Position numbers and translations under genes: made by a program. Positions 1-12,600 of a stretch of 64,000 nt of DNA are shown piece after piece; the stretch's first letter is position 1, and the number at the start of each line of letters is the position of its first letter. The stretch spans positions 749,419-813,418 of the forward strand of contig JAMWFC010000037.1 of NCBI GenBank assembly GCA_027475525.1, written 5' to 3'. Below the pieces are notes generated by a model. The model saw only the letters and a list, made by a program, of their open reading frames with translations. It was not told the DNA's origin and did no database searches. This DNA is from Macrolepiota albuminosa (Eukaryota; Basidiomycota; Agaricomycetes; Agaricales; Agaricaceae).

Positions 1-395
1 GTTCAGCAGGTCCACGAGTTGTAGAATACATGTCTCAAGGTTATCAAGTAGGTAGACCCAGAGTGTCCAACCACATACGCTCAATGTGGCGTAGCAGCTG
101 AGCCTTTGTGCATTCGCGAGTTCGAATAGGTTTGACGTTTGTTAGTGTTCTCGCTGTCAGTGCCTGTCATCTTGTAGCCTCGAGTCGTAGCATAATAGTT
201 ACTAGAACAAGCATTGTGCCGAAATTGATTTCGTTCTTAAAGATGGGCTCTCCACATATCGTCTATCATCTCCTTTACCTCAACTTTCACTCCCAGTTCG
301 CCATTTACAAGTCTATCAGGTGCCGGCCGTCTGTCTGATCTTGAGATTCTGAAGCTCATACTCTGTATCAGGGCTATTGTTAGCTGCACTCAATC

Positions 396-506
396 ATGTC
401 ACTGCTAGAGCAAGTTGACGACACTGATATGCGGATAGTCTACTCTCAGAAGTGGGTCGGCAGAAACAATCCTAACGAGTACAACCATACAGCCCACGGA
501 ACGAGC
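396..506 (+). pseudogene. Truncated 5' exon of a surface-protein gene (copy A)
   Basis: The first 507 bases are nearly identical to 38501-39007, which is the upstream region and first exon of gene B. The ATG at 396 opens a reading frame beginning MSLLEQVDDTDMRIVYS. It continues to the residues around HGTS and then stops matching at about 507, where decayed retroelement sequence begins. The rest of exon 1, the intron and the whole second exon are absent. Within exon 1 this fragment resembles gene C (KWVGRNNPNEYN) more than gene B. It is the broken remnant of a tandem copy that lay upstream of gene B before the transposons arrived. Bases 1-395 are its 5' flank and hold no other gene that I can see. 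Confidence 0.85.
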
Positions 507-507
507 T

Positions 508-2460
508 ACTTCTTCATCACTGCCGACTGTGCCTCAAAGGAAGGGCCCACATGATTATAGTCAGGATGAGTCAGGACCAGCTTCATAGTCTTGTTCTGTG
601 TGCTGGCGTTGCAGGCATTGCTTATATGACAAAACTCTTGATACAGATAATAACCGGCGATCCTGTCATTGGCCTGAGCATATCAATTGTGAATTAACTC
701 CACCAGCTTTTGTAGCTGGAGAGGATTCATGGGAAATCCTCTTGGCACTACCTTACTGAGGGCTCCTTTTGCATCATCATACCTACTCATATGGGTAGAT
801 TCATGGGCGTAAGCGTTACGAGCCTCAGTTCCCTCCAAACCTCTATTGAAGAAGGAATTCAGCCACTCCACTGTGTGATCTGCAAACAATCAAATGCCGA
901 GGCTTGAGAGAATAATTCTAGTAGCTTCCTCTGCTCGTCTCTGCTTATTCTGCTCAAATTCGATCCCCTCATTCTTCCTCTTCTTATTCTTCTTCAGATT
1001 GCACACAATGTGCACTCCTTACTTATGGTTAGACTCCTCCTCATTAGAAGTGGCCTCATTCAAACTGATATAGTTTGCATCATTGTCTTTGCTATCTCTG
1101 TAGAGATAGACTACCTTTGTCTCTCCTGCAACAGCCATAGGTACCCTTAGGGGCACCATATTCTCTGCCTCTTGCTCTGACTGAGGATCAGCGTCCAGCC
1201 ACTTCTCTGGGTAACTCTCTGCTGGTGATTCATATTCCACTGGGGACTGGAACCTCTAGACTCCTCCCAGTGCTCTCTGGGGCACATCTGCTGCAAACAT
1301 CACCGTTTGCACCAAGAATTCCTCCACCTGTTTTGCCATCCTCTCTTTCCTCTTTGGTGCTTGTGTCAAAGATAGCATACTCTTTACCGATCCTTGTCTT
1401 GACATTTCTGATGATGTCGACAGCCCACACTCTCTCTCAATCCTCTGCTCCAACGACAGTACCCCACTTACTTGGCCTTCACAAGGTCAAGCGCTGTCCT
1501 TCCCCCATGGTTGGTCTGCCTGGCTTTTCTTTGGTTTTGATTCTATGGTGGATTTGGGTGTGGTAGCCTGTCGCTTCAACGCCCTATTAAACGTTGCAAT
1601 GGTGTTGTGCTGCCACTCTTGCAACAGCAATATCTCATCTAGCAGCCCTGTGACCACTACTTGGGCCACTATATCTTGCAGGAATTCAGTTTCAGGGGGC
1701 ACATGGTGACCCACCTGAATCAACCATCTCCACAGCACCTTTGCCTGTGGCTCGTCACACAACTGATCCCTCTCAAACATTTGCTTCTTGCCTTTCCCTT
1801 TATCCTGAACTGTTTCCCGCTCAGATGACTGCTGCTCTGCCTCTCAACATGGCCCTTCTGGTGGGCCTTGCCTGCTCAACCTACAATCCTCCTGCGACCT
1901 CCACTAGGGGGATCCCCAAGGTACCTCTCTGTCATACTGCACCATATGTCTTTCCTCTGCTGGAGGCAACCTCTCCTTCCTTAGCCTACTCGCTTGCACT
2001 TCCTCATCAACTTCCATAGACTGGTGACTTTCTTCACTCTGTACCTGGCCTTGTGCCAGCCTTCCCATTTGCTGCCAGGGCTGCACCGGTGGCATCATTG
2101 CTCCTTTGGGCACTGGCGGCATCATCACTCCCTGGTGCGTAAAGGCATTTTTGCTCCCTAGGGCATCATCACTCCTCAGTTTGACCCTGCCCCCACCATC
2201 TGCTGACCCATGGGTACCGGCATCAGCATGAAGAACATGGGCATCTGCCTCTGCCTGTAACCTTGCTGCACCTGGGGGTATATAAAAAAACTCCCCATAC
2301 CCCCTTGTTGTTGCTGCAGCATTACTTCTCTCAACTCTCCCCCACTATCAGAGCTCTGTGAGCTCTGGTTATCTCTTGTGTGACGTTGTTCCTGGTGCAA
2401 CAAAGACATTGTCATACTGTGCACACACCATTGAATGACAAGAAGAAAATTCAAAGTCAG
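508..2460 (-). pseudogene. Relic of the third ORF of the old chromovirus
   Basis: Broken reading frames on the minus strand match the ORF downstream of pol in the young element. The best segments are 1487-1780 (FLQDIVAQVVVTGLLDE against FLQDSLAVMVMEGLLDQ in the young copy) and 683-889 (PRGFPMNPLQLQKLVELI against PRGLPRTPLELDRLYKYY). The acidic segment beginning MEVDEE near 2010 matches MEIDDDG near 17694. Preserved order and spacing show that the ancestor already had this ORF. About the last 330 residues are absent because the element is cut at 507. No catalytic motif is evident. Confidence 0.8.
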
Positions 2461-2889
2461 ACATAATACTGCCTCTGATTATATCAGCACTTCTCCATTC
2501 AGCCAACGATCCGCCACCCTCACATGGCTCCCTGAGTCCTGTTCTTCCTAGGCAACTGTGCAGGGCACCTCATGCCATGCAACTCCAAGTACCAATCCAA
2601 GGTGGCCAACCTGGCACAGGCCTGATGCGGCTCCCACATTGTATCACCCATCCTCCACCGCACCTTATACTCCAGACCCCCAGCCTCGCTCCACCAATGG
2701 CCTATTAGGTCCTCAACAAACTACTCCTGATCATCCTTTGCTCTGAAGTCATATGCCTCTGAGACTACCCATCCAGGAAACAATGCATCATCATTTGGCC
2801 TGAATAGTCAAAGCAACGATACATGGAATTTAGACATGATACATTGTGCCTGTAGCACCATAGGCAACTCTGGTACATAGTTCGACGAC

Positions 2890-5800
2890 TCCAGCTCAGC
2901 CTGTAATCTTATATGGCCCAATATATTTTGGATACAACTTGCTTGCCCTGCCTTTGAGTAGGTTTAGATTTTGCATTGATAGGTATACCAACGCTCCCAC
3001 AGCCAACAATGGCTCCTCCGCTCGTTGTCTATTAGCATATTTTGACTGAAACATACATGCTTCAATGATTGCATCATGAGCGTTCACCAAGTTCTCCAAG
3101 GCAGTCCATGCAAAGTCCTTCACCCCCTTATGAAACACTGCATCAGTACGCAACTCCTGCAACATGGAAGGCATGAACCCTCCATTCAATTCAAACAGGG
3201 CATATCCAGTCATATTTGACACACTTGCATTTATTACAAACTCTGTGAATAGTAGTTGATCAACCCAGTCTCTCTGGTCTCAATGCATGACTGTGCACAG
3301 TATTTGGGCCACATTATGGTTCGCTTGCTCTGTCTGCCCATCTGTCTGCAGATGAAAGGATGTTGACATTAGCAGCTTAGCTCCCATCATCTTGTAGAGC
3401 TCATGCTACCACTTTGACATAAACTTGGAGTCCCAATTACTGACAATCAAGCTACGCAAGCCATGCAACCACACAATTTCCTTCAAATAAATTCATAAGA
3501 GCTCTGATGCCTTCATCGTGGTGCACACTAGTATTAAGTGTACCATACTTATAATTTGGCATATTACTACCCACAGGTAGTTGAACTCCCTGGACTAAGG
3601 AAATGGACCAACAAGTCCATTCCAATAGAGTTCCACGGCTTTGTGGGCACAGGCAGCAAGTGCAACCTGCCAGCTGGCTTACGGTTGGCTCCTTTTGCAT
3701 GTTGGCACAACTTGCAAGTTGTGCAGAATGCAAATACATCCGCATGCATCTTCGGCCACCAATACCAGTGCCACACATATTCTAGTGTCTTCTGCAACCC
3801 AAAGTGCCTGACTATCTCATGTGCCTAATTGATCACCTCTGTGATCAATATGTGCTGCCAGGGCAAGCACAGTATCTGCTAGCCACCAGTGCTAGTAGTG
3901 TAGATCAGTCTTTTTTGCACTGAAAAACTAAGGTGATCTTCAGGCCATGCCAAAACCTCTGCCCAGTGCTAGTAGTGTAGATCAGTCTTTTTTGCACTGA
4001 AAAACTAAGGTGATCTTCAGGCCATGCCAAAACCTCTGCACACAATTTATCCTCCAGATACCCAAGTAGCACTCACTGCCTCTTGAAAGCCAGTTCAATG
4101 ATAGTCTTGGGGGCTAGACCCCATTTCTGCAGGTGCCCATAATGCGTCTGCCAATCAAATGTCCCCTTCATCAATCTTTGCACTGCTCCCACTGGAGCCC
4201 ATCCTGGCCCCAGCACCTATGATCTTGAGTCGCTCTGCCTTACTGTCCCATGCCTCCTGCCGCTCCTGCAGATGCTTACTGTGCTGATGCTCCTGAACCT
4301 GCATGGCTCAAATGTCTACCACATGATCCTTAATCCCCCAATACCGCTGGTACGGTATATCTTCTTCCTCTAGGTCAATACATATATTTGCATTGACATA
4401 ATGATGAGCCTCATGGGCCTCATCCCATCAGTCACTCTCAAAGTAGCATGACAAACAATCAGCTACCTTGTTAAGTTCCCCTTTGACATAGGTTATGTCA
4501 AATTTGTACCACAACATGTAATCATCCATTGTCGCTGGCATGATGATAAGTTTGTCTGAGTTTTAAAGAACTCAAGGGCTTTGTAGTTGGTTATAATATG
4601 AAGATCATACCTTATCAACTTGTCCTCCTATTTCAGAAGGGCCTCTAATATAACCAATGTTTCCAGCTCATGCACTGCATAGTTCTGCTGTGCATTTGTA
4701 AACTTTTTTGATATAAAGCCTGCTGGGTAGCAGGTCTGCCATAACTGTCCTTGTCCATACATTGCCCCTATCCCCATCTTGGAAGCATCACAAATGAGCC
4801 ATATTAGTTCATCTCATTACAGGTTGATAAGACATATGATTGGTATGCGATTACATATCTGCTTAATCATGTCAAAACAGCGTTGGTGCATTGGCTGCCA
4901 TACAAATGGCACTCTGTTTTGTATGATAGCCATTAGTGGCCCAGTGTAGGTTGTGACATCTGGCAGGAACATCGATATGTAGTTCACCAACCCAACAAAA
5001 CGTTGCACATTGTTATAGTTTTGTGGCATCTGCCAGTCACAAATATGATTCAATTTATTCTGGTCAGAATGAATACCTTGATGATTGATAATGTGGTCCA
5101 ACTCATATTTCTTCCACTTCAAGTAAAGTAGGTTTGAATGTAAACGCTTGAACACAACACGAAGATGCTCCTTATGCTCCTCAATGGAGTCTGAATATAT
5201 GAAGATGTTGTTCAAATATACATGCATGAATTGTCCGATGACATCACAGAAGATAGACTTCATCAACCTTTGAAAGGTTGTTGGGTCGTTGCAGTCACCA
5301 ATCTGCATGATGTTATTAATGTACATGCTAGTAATAGACAAGAACATGGTCTTTTTGACATCACTCTCTTGGATCTGAACCTGCTCATATGCATTTGTCA
5401 GATCAATTTTTGACCTGACTTTCACCCACTCCACATTCTCTTGAATCACTTTCTGATCAGGAAGTAGCATTACATCCTTGATGGTTTTTTATTGTGCTGA
5501 CGTGCATTCAATGCTGTGCATAACATCCCATTTTTCTTCAGAATGCATAGCAATGGCATGGCCTGTGATGCAGGTCTTGCCTCCCACCACTGTGCCCTGA
5601 GGTATCAGTTTGTTTTATTCTGCAACTGTTGCTGCAGGGCCATGAGGCAGCATAGTAGATGGTACTTGTATTGCTTTGTATCATTGATCAGGTTAATCTT
5701 GTGGTTAACCTCATGCCAAGGTGGCAGCTCCTCCTTAGTGCCATTAACCATATCTGAAAACTCCTCCTGCCACTGTCAGCGAAGCTCCAGGATATTGTTG

Positions 5801-6960
5801 TGGGACAACCCAGTTGCCTTGACCTTGCCTTTGCCATTGACTTGGGTCGACTTGTGTGGCCACTTTCCACTACCGCTCACTACTTATGTGGTAGTATTTT
5901 TCTCTCAGAGTGCCTGAAACCTCTTTTTACTGTCATCTGGCACCTGTAGACAGATTGGTACTGTGTTTCTCACTTGTTGTGCTGAAATCAAAGCCCAGTC
6001 AAACTGGACCTCCTCCAAAGAGGAGATCTCCTCATCTCTTGCCTGCCGATAGACCTTGGTCTGCTGAATCCACGGTCAACCTCCCTAGGCATGCATGGAT
6101 GCCACCAGCTCATTCCATTTTCTAGGCATTTGCAGGTTGAATGCCCAATCAAACGCTGGTGGGAGTACTGGCCAGTCTCATAAGGATCAGTGTAACTGGT
6201 TGCTGCCAGCTTCATCATTGTCTGCCCCCCTATCCAGTGGATCCACCAGACCTTCATCACAAATCAACTCTTCAACCTTCATCTTCGATGATGTAGGCTG
6301 GCATTTCCCTCTGTCAGATTGCATTTGCAGCTAATTCAGCTGATTGCAGTGCATATCCTGACTACCCACCATACCTGCAGTTGGTTTCTCTTCTTGCACA
6401 CTCTCGTATCTAGCCCACTCCTCTGTGGATAGCAGGAGTGCTCCACACTCTTTGAGTAAGCCTTCGACAGGGTTTACCTCATCCAGCTCATCCTCCATGG
6501 TAGCCTTTTGTGCCCCTGGGCATAGTCAATTGTTGCCCACTGCTCATTTCCACTCTGTTGCACATTGGCAGCAGACTCTCTCACCAACTTACTCCACTGC
6601 AATCTGCACTGCAGGAATCTCTGTACCCACCACAATAACCTTGTTATTGCAAAAGTCAAATACCACCTAGTGCTTGCACATGTATGGCATCTCCACAATC
6701 ATATTGTATTAGTCAAAATTTGCCACATCCACATACTTGATACTTGTTGACCCCAGGATAGATATCTCAAGGTTTGCCCCAAACTGTACTGCAGCCCGAC
6801 TGCCCACAGTGCCCAGTTGCAGAGTTATGAGTTGTTTGAGCTGATGCACTGCCAAGTCATGGATCTGACAAAACTGGGGCATCACTCTCATGGTGGTACT
6901 GCCTGAGTCCCATAAGGTCCATGCTTTATGACCTCTCACCTTAACGTAGGTGGCCAAGCA
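2890..6960 (-). pseudogene. Relic of protease, reverse transcriptase, RNase H and integrase
   Basis: Successive minus-strand fragments give a whole but dead pol. An aspartic protease segment lies at 6709-6957 (WTLWDSGSTTMRV). Reverse transcriptase is at 4817-5470, where the usual YLDD box has become YLNN, so the catalytic aspartates are gone. RNase H is recognisable only in broken pieces at about 4440-4800. The integrase zinc-binding segment is at 3567-3797 (CTTCKLCQHAKG). The integrase C-terminal segment is at 2896-3222, ending in KYIGPYKITG. The fragments match the young pol collinearly. Confidence 0.85.
3886..4039. repeat. Exact 77-base tandem duplication, site 1
   Basis: Bases 3886-3962 are repeated without a mismatch at 3963-4039, directly adjacent. 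The flanking bases differ, so the identity is exactly 77. It lies in the decayed integrase region of the old element. Confidence 0.97.
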
Positions 6961-7218
6961 TTCTTTATTCTTGTGTTGCAGTCGTGACTAAGCCAGCTTA
7001 CAAGCTGCCTTTCAAAGTTTCACTTTGTAAACCTTTATCTGACCTGTGCCCAGCTGCATGCTTTTCTCATCCTCAGGATAGTCTATTAGTGCCATCAAGA
7101 ACTTGGGTTCTGCTGAACTAGTGTAGAGCTCCAAGTTATACACATCCACTTCCATATACTCATCTCTATCAATCATCATCATCTCTACCTTATTTTCTGG
7201 TGGGACCTCATTGCCAGA

Positions 7219-9300
7219 TCAGGAGCTTTTGTCCTCCTCCTCCACGTCATTTGTGGACTCCTCTGCCTTGGTGTGCGCTGCATGTACATATGCTCTTGGT
7301 TTACCCACTCTCTGCCCTTTTCTCAGGCAATTGCTCATGAAATGTCCTTTTTCACTGCACACATAGCACATCACTTCACATTTCTCATCCGACTCACCAG
7401 AGCCTAGTCTCTGCTCTCTACATGGGTCACGATTAGCCTCAAGTTTAGGTGGATTGATGCCGTGCTCTTCAGCCACAATCTTAGGCCCACTCAGCTTAGG
7501 ATGAGGAGGCCCCAACAACGTTTGCCTCACTACAGACCTAGGATTCCGGTTGCATTCCATGTCTGCTTTCCTGATCAAGAAGGTGCATATCATTCTTGAC
7601 TGGCATATCTCCATTGAAGCAGCAGCCACTCTTAACCATGAGCTATGCTGATCAAAGTGGCATGCCATCTTTAATGCCTGCTTATAATATATGGCATGTG
7701 CTACAAATTCTTCCACTTCATTTATCTCTGGGGATAATCTGTCATCATGGATTAGCACTTGTCTCATCTCTGCAGGAATGCCTTTAAGAAAGGTCTTACA
7801 CACTGTCCAAGCATCTGGATAAATGGCCATATTTTGAGCATGGTCAACTAAGGTATTATAGAACCCTTGTACTCCAAGGGCCTCGGTGTACACTGCTGAA
7901 TAGAACACCTCTTATGCATCCTGCATTGTGAATGCACTTACAAATCAGTTGTACAGTTCAAGGATCATATCTTTGAATGTCCAATGCTGCCTTGCCTGAT
8001 TAAAGTGAAGGATGTGGTGACAAAACCACCTCTTTGCTGGGCCTTCCAGGAACTCTGGCAGTACAAATATTCATTCCTTGTCTATACAATCTCTACTATA
8101 CAGACATGCTGCCAGGTAGTAGCATACATCCATGGTCCAGTCTTTGAGCTTACTGAACTTTGTTCCCCCCTTGTAAGGCAGAATGTGCTTTGGATTAGCT
8201 CTCCATGGTTTGATCCCTTCAGGTAACCACAGGGCAATTCCTACTGCATCATCAATTATGCTTACCAGTTGTTGATGCATGATATCAGTGTAGGCCCTGG
8301 TGGCCTCATTCATACCTGGTGTTTTGTTGCATCTCTTGGTGGGGACAAATGTTGAAAAAGCATGCACAGACTAAGTTATCAGCCCCCTGAGACTTTGAGA
8401 TCTCTTGGCACAAGGACCCTGAGCTCTATTATGTCTATCTGTCCCCTGCCTCCATGGCTCATTTTGACTGCTGATATTGCTCCCGTGCTTGGGTCAACAA
8501 CTGTTCTGAGTATATTCCACAAATTCTTGCCTTATTTCATCAATAGGCTGGAGCCCATTGAAGATGATTCTCTGATCATCAATATAAGAGTACCCTTGTT
8601 CCCGTAAGTCCTTAATTTGCATTCTTTGAAATGCAACTCGGTCCCGAAATGTATCTGCAAGTGGTACCCTTGCCGGCACTGCTGGTTCCTCCACTTCTTG
8701 CTTCACCTGCAGTGACAGTACTTCTTCAGGAACTGTTTCCAGCTGCACATGTGTAGCTGGCCTGGAAGTCACCATCTTGGCCACAGACATAGCTGTACCT
8801 CAATACTCTACAAACCTCTGCTGTCTCTAACCAGCTGCTAATTGCATCTGGTATTGCTCCAGAGTCTCCACTGCCTGTTGAGGAGCAAAAATGTTGCTAA
8901 AGGCCTCTTTAATGTGAGGTGAACTCCCTCTTCTTGCAGGAATTGTAGGGATTAACTCCACCTTTGCTGGCGTAGATGCTGCAGACCTGCAATGGGCTTT
9001 ATAATCAAGGTAGCTCTGAGCTTCCAATTTCAGGATCTGTGTATCTGCTGAAATATATATGTCTGTGCTTACCTCAGGAATTGCATCATCTCTTGCTTGT
9101 ATTAACTGCATGTGCTTGTTCACATACAGCTTCAGCCTAGCCCTCATTGATAGTTTGCTTATCTCTGCGTACCTTGCCCAGAGCATGGCTATTTGGACGT
9201 CAAGGGTCACTTCATAGCATCCGTTCTCATCTTCATCAGATGTATTATCAACTACTGTGGGCTGATGCCTTTTTGTACCAGCTGTATGCAATGGTACTGC
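7219..9300 (-). pseudogene. Relic of gag of the old chromovirus
   Basis: Minus-strand fragments at 8827-9291, 8494-8790, 8071-8367 and 7219-7908 align end to end with the young gag. The last fragment contains a CCHC zinc knuckle, CYVCSEKGHFMSNC, followed by an acidic stretch that leads into protease. In this relic the segments on either side of the young element's TGA at 11020 lie in one reading frame, which supports reading that TGA as a mutation. The young element's frameshift near 11645 likewise has no counterpart here, since this copy retains about five extra codons at that point. Confidence 0.8.
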
Positions 9301-9502
9301 TGGCCATTGCCTAACAGGTCATCAACTCAGTGGAGTCAATTCTGATATATTTCTCCATAGTGTCTCCTGAGACACTTCCTTTCATCTATCTTCAGCGCTT
9401 GCCCAAGTCTTTCCCACCATTCCAGGAGCCTCTGCTCTAAAAGGAAATGGTCTTTTCTCTTCTTGTAGGACTACCCTCAGGGTCCTTAATCCTGAGAATC
9501 AC

Positions 9503-9678
9503 TGTAACGGGGTCATCCGTATTACCATCAGCGTCAACGACGCTATAATCAATTAGTAGAGTATTACGTAAGCCAACATCTTGTTTTCGCACTAAGTACT
9601 AGTCAAATCCGATATTGCGGTCTGATTTAGCACTGTGTGAAATACACAGATAGTTCTGACTAGTAACCCCAGGTTACA
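9503..9678 (+). repeat. 5' LTR of young chromovirus
   Basis: 176 bases, starting TGTAACGGGG and ending CCAGGTTACA, with inverted terminal bases TGTAAC/GTTACA. It is identical to the 3' LTR except for one CG-to-CA difference (TCCGATATTG here, TCCAATATTG there). ATCAC immediately precedes it. Confidence 0.97.
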
Positions 9679-9789
9679 TTTTTTTAAATCTTCTGCTATC
9701 GGCTTTAGACGCTAGGCTTGTTACCGACTAGGCAACTCTCATCAAAACCTCTCGATTCTCTGTTGGCATCACGCTGAAAACGTGCTTCC

Positions 9790-12588
9790 ATGACTGGCTC
9801 TCTTGATCCGGATCCTCCGTTCCCAGCTGCAGATGCAGGTGACTTACCTGTGCTACAGGCTGTGAAGACGCAATCTGCGTCAGCATACCAACCCCCGCCA
9901 AAGCGGGACGAAAAGACCCCTCGCGATGTCAGCGCGAGCTATGAAATGCCTGGTGGGCTATCTGTATCACGGATGATGTCCATTGTACGACCTGGTGGAA
10001 AACCAGGAGATAGATCCGCGGTCTCAGGAGTGTCGCTGCCAGCGAGCCAAATGCCCTCACTGATGTATCCGGTATTGCCCGAGAGCTCTTCAGCTCCCTC
10101 GGAGGGTCAACCGGACGTTACCCAGTACTCGGAAATGGTACAAGGCAGCGCGTTTGCGCATAGCACCCCATTCCGGACTGCACCTACGGAACAGCATTTG
10201 GAATATGTGGCCAATGCTGCCACTGAACCGGGACCGTCGTCGTTGACGACACAAGTACAGAAGCAAGGACCAGCAATAGTGGTCAGTAGGGAAGACGACA
10301 ATGTCGTAAGGTTGGACAAGGCGTTAACAACGCCTGGAAGTCCAGAGTTGCACCGACGAGCCGGCAAACAGCCGCAAGTGAGGCATGACGGCCTCAGGAG
10401 AGTTATGGACTTAGAGTCTGAGTTGGAGTCCTCAGATGATGAGGAAAGCAAAAGGTCACATTCGACCTTATCTATCCAGTTGCAGCTAGTATTGGACCGA
10501 TATCCGGCGGTCGTGAAGGAATCGACGCGAAAGCGTCTTCAGCTTTATGTAGTGAAGCACTTACAGCTGCTGGCGGCTAGGAGCCACGATGTACCCCGTG
10601 CAGATTCGAGTGAATATATCGAATTGTTTGTGCGCATCTTCGAACTCGAAGTAGTGGAATACCTTAAGCGCAAAGCGGCGCGAGGGTCAGCAGTCTCAAC
10701 GGCTACTCCAGCCGACTCCGTAGAATGTGAGATGAGTGTGCGCAGACGAGCGCCACTAATCGCGGACGCGATGGAATTGCTCAATGCGCCTCGTCAGGCT
10801 GATGAGTCTCAGCAAGACTACATTCGGCGCCAGAACGCCGCAAACCGTCAACGCATTGTTAGCAGAGTGCCTCAGCAGGCATTGTCTGAGGTGGAGACTG
10901 TAACGACGACTCCGGCAGAGCCAGAGGCAGCACTTGCAGTGCAGGAGGTTAAGACACCTCGTAAGCAAGTTACAATCAAGGAAGAGGTGGACGAAGTCCA
11001 CATTCTTGAGGAGCGAACGTGACCACGACGCGTAGTGCGACGCGTCCACCTAGTGGACAACTGGAATGAACGCGTCAATTACCAAAGGATACGCAACCAG
11101 GACTTGCGCGATCATGGTGAGTCGTTCATTGACGACCAGGGGGTAGTCTTTGAAGGGCGTGAGGGCGTAACGCCTGTCGATGACATGCGGCGACAATTTG
11201 CGGCGCAGACTGCTGAACCGGACAGAGATCCGGGTGGTAGTGACAACAGTAGTGGTCACTACGAACGGAGGGAGCCAAATCGTCGCAATCACGACGGTGG
11301 AGATCGTGATCGTAGGAATGACAATCAGGACGATAATAATCGTCGTGACAGGGGCAGGCAGGCTGGTGGATTACCAGCAGAGCAACAAGTGAGGCAACAG
11401 CCCACCGCACGGCCGGAAAGAGTGGTCAATGAGCACCTGTTTCGCAGTCCTCGGGCATTTTCGATGCCCGCACCTCATGATTTGCGTGAAACTACGCCGG
11501 GAATGAATGAAGCGGTCAGGATCCATATGGATCATATGCATGACCGCCTCACTCGTCTGGTGGATGACTTCCTTGGAGTCAGATTTAAGTTCCCTGCTGG
11601 GGTAAGCCCCCGTAAATCCGATGGTAAGCACATACGTGCGTACGCTGGAGGACTGGGCCATGGACGTGTGCTACCACCTCGCAGCCTGCTGCTATGGTGG
11701 AGACGACATGGACCAGGAAAGGATATTCGTGCTACATGAATTTATGGAAGGAGAGGCTCGGAATTGGTTCCGTCGCCATGTTCTCCACATTAATCGCGAC
11801 AAATTGCACTGGACATTTAAAGAGGTCCTGATAGGACTGTATAATCGGTTCGTTAACGCTGCTACAATGCAGGAAGCTCGCGATGCCTTTAGAAAGGCAG
11901 TGTATGACGCTAAGACTGGCGTCCAGACCTTTTATGATGACCTGGTGGGTCATGCACAGAATATGGCCATCTATCCAGATGAATACACTATCTGCGAGAC
12001 ATTCCTGGACGGAATACCCGCAGACATGAGGAGAGCGTTGATACGCGACGATAACTTGTCTCCGGAGGTCAATACTGTGACTGAATTTTTGGCGTATGCC
12101 ATCCGTTATGAGCAGTCGACACGGACTGCAAACCATTATGAGCAGCATAGTTCACGCCGAGGACCAGTGAACCGTCAGGCAGTGAAGGTGGGAACCTTCC
12201 TAGCCAAGCGGACGGAGATGGAGAACAATCGCAATCTGCGATTCGTGGTTCGCAAGACAATTCCTGGAGGCCAACGGCCTCGATCGAAACCTGCTGGACA
12301 ATTGCCAGCGAAGGACAGTCGACCCGTTTCGGGTCAGAATCAAGTAGCACCAAGAGGAGTAGTGGCGCCTGCAGCGCGTATGGCGGGTAAAACTGCTGGA
12401 GTTCCAGGAGTGGGCCAGAGAAGGCCTGCCGGGGACCCCTCAGCGTGCTACAATTGTGGCAGGAGCGGGCACTTTGCTAAGGAGTGTCCCGCCCCTCCTA
12501 AGGCACACATCACCCCTCAGCGTGCTACAATTGTGGCAGGAGCGGGCACTTTGCTAAGGAGTGTCCCGCCCCTCCTAAGGCACACATC
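9790..12588 (+). pseudogene. gag: Gag polyprotein of young chromovirus (interrupted)
   Basis: The ATG at 9790 opens a long Gag. It runs 410 codons to a TGA at 11020-11022 and then continues in the same frame. A CGA-to-TGA change at a CpG would explain this stop. Near 11645 the frame shifts, apparently by a deletion between two copies of CTGGAGG, since the old element has about five more codons there. The next segment (11621-12433) holds the capsid-like region and ends in a CCHC zinc knuckle, CYNCGRSGHFAKEC, at about 12447-12488. The 77-base duplication at 12435-12588 then breaks the frame again. Without the duplicate, the knuckle reads straight into the acidic linker and protease. Gag would package the element RNA into virus-like particles. 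Confidence 0.88.
12435..12588. repeat. Exact 77-base tandem duplication, site 2
   Basis: Bases 12435-12511 are repeated perfectly at 12512-12588. The duplicated segment contains the gag zinc knuckle. Removing one copy brings the frame of 11621-12433 into the frame of the protease ORF at 12601. Confidence 0.97.
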
Positions 12589-12600
12589 CAAGCGGCCCAT

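Larger units (their letters stand above)
508..9497 (-). mobile_element. Decayed Ty3/gypsy chromovirus, main body
   Basis: Read on the minus strand, this stretch holds, in order from high to low coordinates, gag, protease, reverse transcriptase, RNase H, integrase and a third ORF. All are recognisable by similarity to the younger element at 9503-21150. Every domain is broken by stops and frameshifts. CpG is strikingly rare and TpG/CpA common, as expected after long-term methyl-CpG deamination. The 5' internal part and probable LTR continue at 21156-21834, because the young element was inserted at 9498-9502. The 3' end is missing: similarity to the third ORF breaks off at the junction with gene copy A near 507, and no 3' LTR is seen there. 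Confidence 0.9.
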
